NCBI GenBank assembly: GCA_018969935.1
Contig: JAGWXJ010000067.1
Location: 1 to 9,603 of the forward strand
Direction of reading: 5' to 3'
DNA length: 9,603 bases
Origin: Alphaproteobacteria bacterium
GTDB taxonomy: Bacteria > Pseudomonadota > Alphaproteobacteria > Micavibrionales > UBA1664
The notes below the pieces were generated by a model. The model worked only from the letters and a program-made list of their open reading frames with translations. It did not search any database and was not told where the DNA came from. Positions within the stretch are counted from its first letter, which is position 1, and each line of letters starts with the position of its first letter. Of this stretch, positions 1 through 5,518 are shown in pieces. The position numbers were made by a program, and so were the translations under genes.

Positions 1-19
1 AGCAGTTTTTCTTCGAGGT

Positions 20-499
20 TCACTCGGGTGTAAATGTCATAGCCGCGCCGTTCATGCAATAGCGCTTGCCCGTTGGCTGCGGCCCGTCATCGAAAACATG
101 GCCCAAATGCCCGCCGCAATGGGCGCAGTGCACCTCGGTGCGGGGGTATAAAAGCTTGTAATCCGTACTGGTGCCAACCGCCTTGTCGTTAATCGGCGCC
201 CAGAACGATGGCCAGCCGGTCCCGCTTTCATACTTCTGGTCCGATGCATAAAGCGGCCACCCGCAACCGGCACATTTAAAGACGCCTTTGCGTTTTTCGG
301 TGTTCAATGGGCTGGTGCCCGATGGCTCGGTACCGTGCTTCCTCAGCACCTTATAGGCTTCGGGGCTCAGCTTGGCTTTCCATTCGTCATCGCTCATCGT
401 CACGGCAAAATTTCCTTCCTCCGCCCGTGTCATCATAAAGGGCAGCGTCATGAGGGCAGTACCGGCCAAAAGGCCAAATATGAAAGTGCGTCTTGTCAT
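20..499 (-). CDS. msrB: Peptide-methionine (R)-S-oxide reductase MsrB with Tat signal
   Basis: The enzyme reduces methionine-R-sulfoxide in proteins back to methionine. From the ATG at 499 it has 159 residues. The N-terminus TRRTFIF plus a hydrophobic stretch (residues 7-22) and TRA before EE looks like a twin-arginine signal peptide with cleavage near residue 26. The SelR domain follows: zinc-binding pairs Cys76/Cys79 and Cys125/Cys128, the SGTGWPSF motif at 92-99, HLGHVF at 131-136, and catalytic Cys148 in RYCMN. Thr94 occupies the place where E. coli MsrB has a cysteine (SGCGWPSF), so recycling may use another thiol. The frame stays open upstream to 571, but that extension runs back through the stop of the acetyltransferase gene, and 499 places the signal at the N-terminus. 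No clear Shine-Dalgarno is visible. It lies 31 bases after the acetyltransferase gene and is probably co-transcribed with it. Family call is firm; export is inferred. Confidence 0.93.
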   Translation of the reverse strand: MTRRTFIFGLLAGTALMTLPFMMTRAEEGNFAVTMSDDEWKAKLSPEAYKVLRKHGTEPSGTSPLNTEKRKGVFKCAGCGWPLYASDQKYESGTGWPSFWAPINDKAVGTSTDYKLLYPRTEVHCAHCGGHLGHVFDDGPQPTGKRYCMNGAAMTFTPE

Positions 500-530
500 A
501 CCTATATATACGTATGTCACCCCTACAGGG

Positions 531-1022
531 TTACAACGCCCCTTCGGCAAATTTGGCAAGGCCTTCGCCACTCAGGCGGTACACAGTCCATTCATCCATG
601 GGCTCGGCCCCTATCTTCTTGTAAAACGTGATAGCTGGCTCATTCCAGTCAAGGACCGACCACTCAAAACGCCCGCACCCTGCGGCCACGGCATCTTTGG
701 CAATCTGGCGTAAAAGCGCCTTGCCAACACCCGCCGCACGGAATTCAGGCTTCACAAACAGGTCTTCAAGGTAAACGCCGTGCCGTGTCAGGAATGTTGA
801 ATAGTTGTAAAAATACAAAGCAAACCCAGCCGCCTTGCCGTCTATTTCGGCTATCAGGCAAAACACCTTGGGGGTTTCACAAAACAGATGCTCCGCAAGC
901 ATCGCGCCATTTCCAACCACGGCATGTTCAAGTTTTTCATACACGGCCAGCTCACGGATAAGCTCCAGTATAACGGGCACATCGGCAGGTTTGGCAGAAC
1001 GGATGGATAAGTTTTCAGACAT
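531..1022 (-). CDS. GNAT family N-acetyltransferase (SSAT2/thialysine-acetyltransferase-like)
   Basis: This 163-residue protein fills a single GNAT domain and should transfer acetyl from acetyl-CoA to an amine. The acetyl-CoA pyrophosphate loop is R95-A-A-G98-V-G100, preceded by the strand YLEDLFVKP (84-92). The motif WSVLDWNEPAI (121-131) followed by FYKKIGAEP (133-141) is typical of the bacterial group related to eukaryotic SSAT2, whose members act on small amines such as thialysine; the substrate here cannot be told from sequence. Start 1022 (MSENLSIRSA) matches the usual family N-terminus. An in-frame ATG at 1040 would extend it by six residues into the first bases of pdxY, and the frame stays open to 1058. 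Only a weak TAGG lies seven bases upstream of the chosen start. Its 5' end faces pdxY with 16 bases between start codons, so its promoter must lie inside pdxY coding sequence. msrB follows on the same strand. Confidence 0.88.
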   Translation of the reverse strand: MSENLSIRSAKPADVPVILELIRELAVYEKLEHAVVGNGAMLAEHLFCETPKVFCLIAEIDGKAAGFALYFYNYSTFLTRHGVYLEDLFVKPEFRAAGVGKALLRQIAKDAVAAGCGRFEWSVLDWNEPAITFYKKIGAEPMDEWTVYRLSGEGLAKFAEGAL

Positions 1023-1038
1023 GTCGTAACCTAACCTC

Positions 1039-1911
1039 ATGAAACGCATCCTGTCCATCCAGTCGCATGTGGCTTACGGTTATGTAGGCAACCGCGCAGC
1101 CGTCTTCCCGCTTCAGCGCATGGGCTATGATGTAACTGCCATAAACACTGTCCAGTTTTCCAATCACCCCGGCTACGGCACGTGGACAGGCGAGATATTC
1201 TCGCCCACCCACATAAGAAACCTTGTTAACGGCCTGCGTGACTTGGGTATTTTGCACAAATTTGACGCAGTACTTTCAGGATACTTAGGCGATGCGGGCG
1301 TGGGCGAAGTCGTGCTCGAAACCGTAGCCGAGATCAAAAAACACAACCCTGCCTGCCTCTGGTGCTGTGACCCCGTGATGGGCGATGTCGGCAAAGGGCT
1401 GTTCGTCAAACCCGATATTCCAAAACTTTTTCAGTCATCGGCAGTGCGCTTGGCCGATATCATGACACCCAATGTGTTTGAACTCGAACAACTGACAAGC
1501 ATAACCATCACATCTTTGGCCGATGCCAAAAAGGGCTGCGCTTCTTTGCATGCTCAGGGCGTTAAAACAGTATTGGTCACAAGCCTGCTGCCTACCGACA
1601 CAAGCGTGAACATGCTTGCCTCGTCATCCGATGGCAGCGCGTGGCACATTACGACCCCCTACTTGCCCCTGAACCCCATGCCCAGCGGAACGGGTGATCT
1701 GGTCACCGCCGTGTTCCTCGGCCACCTCCTGAATGGACATAACATCCAGTCTGCGCTTGAGCATACAACTGCAATCATTTACCATATTATAGAAAAAACG
1801 GGAGCCGCAACCAGCCGCGAGCTACTCATAATTGACCACTTTCAAATCAGTGGGATTTCTGGCACGGAACCGCAAAAACTGGCCTTTTCTGCCCGCCCCG
1901 CACTGCCTTAA
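1039..1911 (+). CDS. pdxY: Pyridoxal kinase PdxY
   Basis: The cytoplasmic salvage kinase phosphorylates pyridoxal to pyridoxal 5'-phosphate using ATP. At 290 residues it matches the usual PdxY length (E. coli PdxY is 287). The N-terminal block IQSHVAYGYVGN (7-18) and NTVQFSNHPGYGTWTG (36-51) are family signatures. The ribokinase-fold features are DPVMGD (111-116), the TPNVFELE segment (143-150), and the anion-hole motif GTGD (217-220), with Asp220 as the expected catalytic base. The C-terminal tail after about residue 265 is poorly conserved. The start is fixed by family alignment (MKRILSIQSH), although no good Shine-Dalgarno precedes it. The gene is head to head with the acetyltransferase gene. 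No intrinsic terminator with a U-tract is visible before ndk, so some read-through is possible. PdxK-type kinases are the main alternative name, but the N-terminus favours PdxY. Confidence 0.93.
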   Translation: MKRILSIQSHVAYGYVGNRAAVFPLQRMGYDVTAINTVQFSNHPGYGTWTGEIFSPTHIRNLVNGLRDLGILHKFDAVLSGYLGDAGVGEVVLETVAEIKKHNPACLWCCDPVMGDVGKGLFVKPDIPKLFQSSAVRLADIMTPNVFELEQLTSITITSLADAKKGCASLHAQGVKTVLVTSLLPTDTSVNMLASSSDGSAWHITTPYLPLNPMPSGTGDLVTAVFLGHLLNGHNIQSALEHTTAIIYHIIEKTGAATSRELLIIDHFQISGISGTEPQKLAFSARPALP

Positions 1912-1938
1912 GTTCATTTATTCTCAATAACATAACAC

Positions 1939-1960
1939 CGGAGTCCTCAGCTGGATTCCG
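1939..1960. other. Imperfect hairpin between pdxY and ndk
   Basis: Bases 1939-1946 pair with 1953-1960 to give an eight-base-pair stem (one G-T pair) around the loop TCAGCT. No T-run follows on the plus strand, so it does not qualify as an intrinsic terminator for pdxY. A shorter five-base-pair stem (1973-1977 with 1986-1990) lies just downstream. It could stabilise the pdxY 3' end, bind a factor, or be chance; the rest of the 1912-2062 gap holds only the ndk promoter and ribosome-binding site. Confidence 0.3.
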
Positions 1961-1999
1961 CCTGCCGAAAAAATGCCCAAACAATGGCATCGCTTTCTG

Positions 2000-2028
2000 T
2001 TGTAAAAACGGGGCACCCACTTTATATA
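2000..2028 (+). promoter_or_regulatory. Candidate sigma-70-type promoter of ndk
   Basis: TTGTAA at 2000-2005 and TATATA at 2023-2028 are separated by exactly 17 bases and each matches four of six consensus bases. An overlapping TATAGT at 2025-2030 matches five of six but at a 19-base spacing. Transcription would begin near 2035, giving a leader of about 28 bases with a good ribosome-binding site. Supported by motif and position only. Confidence 0.45.
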
Positions 2029-2046
2029 GTGCGCGAACCAACCCAC

Positions 2047-2053
2047 AAAGGAA
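2047..2053 (+). promoter_or_regulatory. Ribosome-binding site of ndk
   Basis: AAAGGAA lies nine bases upstream of the ATG at 2063. It is one of the clearer Shine-Dalgarno sequences in the window and confirms the ndk start. Confidence 0.7.
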
Positions 2054-2062
2054 CGACAGACC

Positions 2063-2485
2063 ATGGCCCTTGAAAGGACCTTCTCTATCATCAAGCCTGA
2101 CGCAACAAAGCGTAACCTGACCGGCGCCATCTGCGACCGCCTCGAGCGCGCAGGCCTCCGCATCGTCGCACAAAAACGCATCCAGATGACGCGCCGCGAC
2201 GCTGAAACATTTTACGCTGTCCACAAGGAACGCCCCTTCTTCGGCGAACTCGTGAGCTTCATGATCTCCGGCCCTGTCGTCGTACAGGTACTGGAAGGTG
2301 AAAATGCGGTCCTGAAAAACCGCGAAGTGATGGGCGCAACCAATCCGGCACAAGCGGCCGATGGCACCATCCGCAAAGATTTTGCGCTTTCGATCGGCGA
2401 GAACTCGGTACACGGGTCCGATAGCCTCGAAAACGCAGCCATTGAAATCTCGTACTTCTTCGCAGGTTCCGAGATCGTTGGCTAA
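2063..2485 (+). CDS. ndk: Nucleoside diphosphate kinase
   Basis: The enzyme transfers the gamma-phosphate of ATP to other (deoxy)nucleoside diphosphates through a phosphohistidine intermediate, balancing NTP and dNTP pools. The protein has 140 residues, the standard bacterial length. All key active-site positions are present: Lys11 in IIKPDA, Tyr51, Phe59, Arg87, Thr93, Arg104, Asn114, and catalytic His117 in the signature NSVHGSDS. The start is supported by family alignment (MALERTFSIIKPD) and the ribosome-binding site at 2047-2053. The gene appears to have its own promoter and ends about 60 bases before a strong hairpin terminator shared with the convergent pleD. Nothing suggests truncation or unusual origin. 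Confidence 0.97.
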   Translation: MALERTFSIIKPDATKRNLTGAICDRLERAGLRIVAQKRIQMTRRDAETFYAVHKERPFFGELVSFMISGPVVVQVLEGENAVLKNREVMGATNPAQAADGTIRKDFALSIGENSVHGSDSLENAAIEISYFFAGSEIVG

Positions 2486-2490
2486 ACGAG

Positions 2491-2541
2491 CTTTGTGTCT
2501 GTAATAAAAACGATTCCCCAATCGTTGCAGTGCACACAAAG
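2491..2541. repeat. Nested inverted repeats in the ndk 3' region
   Basis: CTTTGTGT at 2491-2498 is a perfect inverted repeat of ACACAAAG at 2534-2541. Inside it, AACGATT (2509-2515) pairs perfectly with AATCGTT (2520-2526) around the loop CCCC. A CTG/CAG pair (2499-2501 with 2528-2530) could extend the outer stem with a three-base bulge. The element begins six bases after the ndk stop and ends three bases before the terminator stem, so it would lie in the ndk 3' untranslated RNA. Confidence 0.55.
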
Positions 2542-2544
2542 AAA

Positions 2545-2566
2545 GCCGCCGTGCCCCCACGGCGGC
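2545..2566. terminator. Bidirectional rho-independent terminator between ndk and pleD
   Basis: GCCGCCGTG (2545-2553) pairs perfectly with CACGGCGGC (2558-2566) around a CCCC loop, a nine-base-pair GC-rich stem. Rightward it is followed by TTATTTGTT. Leftward, on the other strand, it is followed by TTTCTTTGT. It lies between the convergent stops of ndk (2485) and pleD (2595) and probably ends transcription from both sides. Confidence 0.85.
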
Positions 2567-2594
2567 TTATTTGTTGCCTAACATTTGTCAGGAG

Positions 2595-4022
2595 TCAATC
2601 GAGGATCTGGCGCTCGGGCTCGTCATAATCGGCAGGGTTGAGTTTGCCGATGCCTTCAAACTCCACGGCATCGCGCCCGCCTTCTTTTGCTTTGTACAGC
2701 AAATCATCGGCACGCTTCAGCGCTTCTTCTACCGTGATATTCGCGGTACCGATATAGGCCCCGCCAATCGATGTCGTTACAACCAGCTGCCCGTCAGGCG
2801 TATTCACCTGCATCGGTCGCTTGCCGATGGCACGGCGCAAACGTTCGGCAATAAAGCAGGCTTTTTCGGGTGTCACACCAACCAGCACGGCCACGAACTC
2901 CTCACCACCCGTACGGGCAAGCAAGTCAAAACCACGCATGCGCGTCTTGATGCGGTCTGCAAAAATTTTCAAAACCTCGTCGCCAATCCCGTGGCCAAAG
3001 CGGTCGTTGATCGACTTGAATTTATCAAGATCGAACATCAGCACGGCTATCGGCTTGCGCATCTCGCCGGTTGATGCCAGCAGCTTTTCCAAGTGCACGT
3101 TCAGGTAGCGGCGGTTGTAAAGCCCCGTCAGCGTATCCGTCAGCGCCATGCTCAGCGACGCCTCGTAGTTTGTTTTCAGGCGCTCCTGAAAACGCTTGCG
3201 GCGTATTTGCGTACGCACGCGGGCCAACAGCTCGTTACGGTCAAGCGGGCGCAAAATATAGTCGTTCGCGCCTATTTCAAGCCCTCGCGCAACCTTTGCA
3301 AGGTCTTCTTCATGGCCTACCATCAAAATCGGCACGCCGCGCGTTCGGTCATTGGACCGCAGGTGCGAGCAAAGGCGTAGTCCATCCTCTTTTTGCAAGT
3401 TGATGGACACGATAATCAGGTCGCAATCCGTTACATTCGCGCGCTCAAGCGCGGCAAGGCCGCCTGTCACGCTAAACACCTTATGCTGGTCGCGTGTCAG
3501 CGCTTCTTGGCATTTTTGTGCTTCAAACGCCTGATCCTCGACAAGCAGGATATTTGCTTTCTCGTAGGTCTGCGCCATCAGGGCCGCGCTTTCACCGGCC
3601 ACACCCAGCGTATTGGCCGTCACCTCACGGGCGCGCCACTCGTCTACCGTCATCTTGAGGCGCACAAGCGAACGCACGCGCGCCATAAGCGCAGTGTCAT
3701 TGACGGGCTTTGACAGAAAATCATCGGCGCCGGCCTCAAGCCCGCGCACCTTGTCGCTTGAATCCGTAAGCGCCGTCACCATGACAACGGGGATATGCGC
3801 AACGGCAGGGTTGGATTTGATGCGGCGGCACACTTCAAAACCGTCCATCCCCGGCATCATGACATCCAGAAGCACGATATCGGGGCTATCGGCCACCACG
3901 CGCTCCAGCGCCTGCGCGCCCGATGTAGCTGTAACCACATCGTAATATTCGGACGTGAGTTTTGCCTCGAGCAGCTTAACGTTCGGGGCAATATCGTCGA
4001 CAACAAGTACGCGCGCGGACAT
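2595..4022 (-). CDS. pleD: Diguanylate cyclase response regulator PleD (REC-REC-GGDEF)
   Basis: The protein synthesises c-di-GMP from two GTP when its first receiver is phosphorylated; in Caulobacter it drives the swarmer-to-stalked transition. The 475 residues comprise REC1 (about 3-120) with Asp9/Asp10, phosphoacceptor Asp53, Thr83 and Lys105. REC2 (about 157-275) has Ser206 where the phosphoacceptor should be, as expected for PleD's adaptor receiver. The GGDEF domain (about 290-455) carries GGEEF at 372-376, and an inhibitory RxxD site (RGFD, 363-366) sits five residues before it, so product inhibition should work. A roughly 20-residue acidic tail follows the cyclase domain. The start (MSARVLVVDD) matches Caulobacter PleD and is preceded by AAAGGAA overlapping the divK stop. 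It lies 13 bases after divK, the same order as Caulobacter. It converges on ndk across a shared terminator. Confidence 0.96.
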   Translation of the reverse strand: MSARVLVVDDIAPNVKLLEAKLTSEYYDVVTATSGAQALERVVADSPDIVLLDVMMPGMDGFEVCRRIKSNPAVAHIPVVMVTALTDSSDKVRGLEAGADDFLSKPVNDTALMARVRSLVRLKMTVDEWRAREVTANTLGVAGESAALMAQTYEKANILLVEDQAFEAQKCQEALTRDQHKVFSVTGGLAALERANVTDCDLIIVSINLQKEDGLRLCSHLRSNDRTRGVPILMVGHEEDLAKVARGLEIGANDYILRPLDRNELLARVRTQIRRKRFQERLKTNYEASLSMALTDTLTGLYNRRYLNVHLEKLLASTGEMRKPIAVLMFDLDKFKSINDRFGHGIGDEVLKIFADRIKTRMRGFDLLARTGGEEFVAVLVGVTPEKACFIAERLRRAIGKRPMQVNTPDGQLVVTTSIGGAYIGTANITVEEALKRADDLLYKAKEGGRDAVEFEGIGKLNPADYDEPERQILD

Positions 4023-4030
4023 GCAGCAGA

Positions 4031-4037
4031 TTCCTTT
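4031..4037 (-). promoter_or_regulatory. Ribosome-binding site of pleD overlapping the divK stop
   Basis: On the minus strand AAAGGAA shares bases with the TAA stop of divK (4036-4038) and lies eight bases before the pleD ATG at 4022. This arrangement suggests translational coupling of divK and pleD and supports a two-gene transcript. Confidence 0.65.
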
Positions 4038-4416
4038 AGTTGGCTTGTGGCTTCTCGACGTGCTTTTTCACGGTTTCCATGAAACCGAGCACAGAGATGG
4101 GTTTGGAAATATAATCTTCGCAGCCCGTCTGGCGGATGCGATCCTCGTCACCCTTCATGGCAAAGGCCGTGATGGCGATAACGGGAATGTGTTTGAGGTC
4201 CTGCGCTTCCTTGAGCCAGCGGATAAGGTCAAGGCCCGATACTTCAGGCAACTGGATATCCATGAGAATAAGGTCGGGCTTGCAAGAACGCGCAATCTCC
4301 AGCACCTTGGTGCCCTCGCGTGTTTTCACGGTGGCATAGCCGTGCGCCTCCAGCAAATCGTTGAACAGTTTTACGTTCAGTTCATTGTCTTCAACGATAA
4401 GGATGGTCTTTTTCAT
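4036..4416 (-). CDS. divK: Single-domain response regulator DivK
   Basis: DivK is an essential cell-cycle and polarity regulator in alphaproteobacteria; in Caulobacter it is phosphorylated by DivJ, dephosphorylated by PleC, and feeds into CtrA control. The 126 residues form one receiver: acidic pocket Glu9/Asp10, phosphoacceptor Asp53 in LILMDIQLPE, Thr83 in AITAFAMKGDE, and Lys105 in YISKPIS. The motifs VEDNELNVKLFNDLLEA and AFAMKGDE are close to Caulobacter DivK. The start at 4416 is chosen because MKKTILIVEDN begins at the first receiver strand; the frame is open to 4473, but that extension runs into eipB and has no receiver homology. No strong Shine-Dalgarno is visible. It sits 20 bases after eipB and 13 before pleD. 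The partner kinases DivJ and PleC are not in the window. Confidence 0.96.
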   Translation of the reverse strand: MKKTILIVEDNELNVKLFNDLLEAHGYATVKTREGTKVLEIARSCKPDLILMDIQLPEVSGLDLIRWLKEAQDLKHIPVIAITAFAMKGDEDRIRQTGCEDYISKPISVLGFMETVKKHVEKPQAN

Positions 4417-4436
4417 GGCGCTGCTTTTTAAATGGG

Positions 4437-5291
4437 TTAGGGCTTCGCGCCGTAAGACGAATTGGCGGTACACGCCGGCATATCAAGCGGCTGGATGGCC
4501 ACAAGCTTCTGGCTGATGGTGAAATTGTCGTAAATAACGTCGATATCGCTCACGACGCCGTTATCCAGCGCCACAAGGTCCATCTCGTATTCGGCGGTGC
4601 TGGCGTCATCTTCGGTGGGGAAGAAGGCAATGCGCATCTTGTGGGCAGGCGCCTTTAATAACGCAAGGTCGATATCCTTCGTCACCTTCAGGTTTTTCAT
4701 GGGGTCAACCGCTTCGCCGATAAACACGTTCACCTGCTGCGGGCCCTTGTCGTCACTGCCGTCAAACAGGGATGCGTGGAAAAACTTTTCACCCTTTCTG
4801 GCACGCGCCAGAATTTCATCGGTGTGCTGCATGGGGAAAAACGTGTCGCGCGGCAGCTTGAATTTCAGGTTGCCGGGCACGGTATATTCGGCGCTGCCGT
4901 CCGCACTGGCATTCAGGCTGGCATGGCCGCGGAACTCTTCAAACAGGGTTCCGTTGTTTTCGCGGCGGGATGAAAAGTTAAGGTCTTTCCCGTCCAGTGA
5001 TTCATAGGCTGCAAAGTCGCTATTGATGCGTGACGAAGTTCCGTCCGAATATTCATAGAGCAGCGTGGAACGATGGTCGGTCGTCCAGCTTTCGCATGTC
5101 TTCTTCCACTCGAAGTACATCTTGCCGCGTATATCAACCAGCTGCCCGCCGCTTTTGACGGACGACAATGTCACCTGATAAAGGGCGCGGTGCGGCACCA
5201 TACCGGATACACCGGCCGCCGATGCCGATGAGGCACCCGCAAGGAAAAGGCCTGCCAAAAGGCCCGCGATGGTCAGTTTGGTACGGATCAT
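4437..5291 (-). CDS. eipB: EipB family (DUF1849) periplasmic cell-envelope integrity protein
   Basis: EipB, described in Brucella, is a periplasmic beta-spiral protein needed for envelope integrity and is conserved across alphaproteobacteria. This 284-residue protein has a signal peptide: positive MIRTK, a hydrophobic core (about 8-20), and SSASAA with likely cleavage near residue 26. The mature part begins with the HRALYQVTL motif (34-42) and has KMYFEWKKTCESW (57-69), TDEILARARKGEKFF (157-171) and HASLFDGSDDKG (172-183), all typical of the family. Exactly two cysteines remain, Cys66 and Cys274, placed like the disulfide pair reported for Brucella EipB. No strong Shine-Dalgarno precedes the ATG. 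It is the first gene of a probable eipB-divK-pleD run, 20 bases before divK, and is divergent from the stand-alone diguanylate cyclase. Family assignment comes from remembered sequence patterns. Confidence 0.85.
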   Translation of the reverse strand: MIRTKLTIAGLLAGLFLAGASSASAAGVSGMVPHRALYQVTLSSVKSGGQLVDIRGKMYFEWKKTCESWTTDHRSTLLYEYSDGTSSRINSDFAAYESLDGKDLNFSSRRENNGTLFEEFRGHASLNASADGSAEYTVPGNLKFKLPRDTFFPMQHTDEILARARKGEKFFHASLFDGSDDKGPQQVNVFIGEAVDPMKNLKVTKDIDLALLKAPAHKMRIAFFPTEDDASTAEYEMDLVALDNGVVSDIDVIYDNFTISQKLVAIQPLDMPACTANSSYGAKP

Positions 5292-5518
5292 ATCGCGGCA
5301 TTTTAAGAAAAAATCGGCCTTGCAGGAAGGGGTTTAGATACCAACGCGGCAAATATTTCCCGTGACAGGAGCGATTTTTTGGTTTTCGCCTTCCCGACAC
5401 CCTGCCTTACCACAAGGACCCGCTATAACATATTGATAATAATATGATTTATTACTAGGCAATTTTGGCATGGCTTTCGCAATAACAGGTTGCGGATACA
5501 AACAAAGGGATATTAGCC
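5292..5518. promoter_or_regulatory. AT-rich divergent control region between eipB and the diguanylate cyclase gene
   Basis: This 227-base gap must hold the promoters of both divergent genes. Its most AT-rich part (5424-5456) contains TATAAC (5424-5429), TATGAT (5443-5448) and a perfect inverted repeat, TAATAA (5437-5442) and TTATTA (5449-5454). I could not pair any -10-like hexamer with a good -35 at 16-18 bases. A second inverted repeat, AAAAAATCG (5308-5316) with CGATTTTTT (5372-5380), lies nearer eipB. Confidence 0.45.
5505..5510 (+). promoter_or_regulatory. Ribosome-binding site of the GGDEF gene
   Basis: AAGGGA lies eight bases upstream of the ATG at 5519 and supports that start. Confidence 0.6.

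Noticed and set aside
503..510. TATATATA before msrB as a -10 element
   Set aside because: The only -35-like match on that strand (TTGTAA at 536-531) lies 20-22 bases away, and transcription would start almost at the ATG. Co-transcription with the acetyltransferase gene is simpler.
500..571. N-terminal extension of msrB to an upstream start at 571
   Set aside because: The extra 24 residues run back through the stop of the acetyltransferase gene and would bury the twin-arginine signal away from the N-terminus.
1847..2560. Long minus-strand open frame (237 codons) covering all of ndk
   Set aside because: It lies exactly opposite ndk and shows no recognisable domain. The sense strand is an unmistakable NDK with every active-site residue, so this is a shadow frame produced by codon bias.
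2571..3074. Plus-strand frame of 167 codons opposite the end of pleD
   Set aside because: It is antisense to the GGDEF domain, starts inside the terminator T-run, and has no ribosome-binding site or family resemblance.
2595..4022. Second receiver of PleD lacking its phosphoacceptor as a sign of decay
   Set aside because: PleD proteins normally have a degenerate second receiver used as a dimerisation adaptor, so Ser206 is expected.
4428..4440. CtrA-like site (TTAA repeats) upstream of divK
   Set aside because: The minus strand reads CTAA, five bases, TTAA. The CtrA consensus needs TTAA, seven bases, TTAA, and the first half is imperfect and overlaps the eipB stop.
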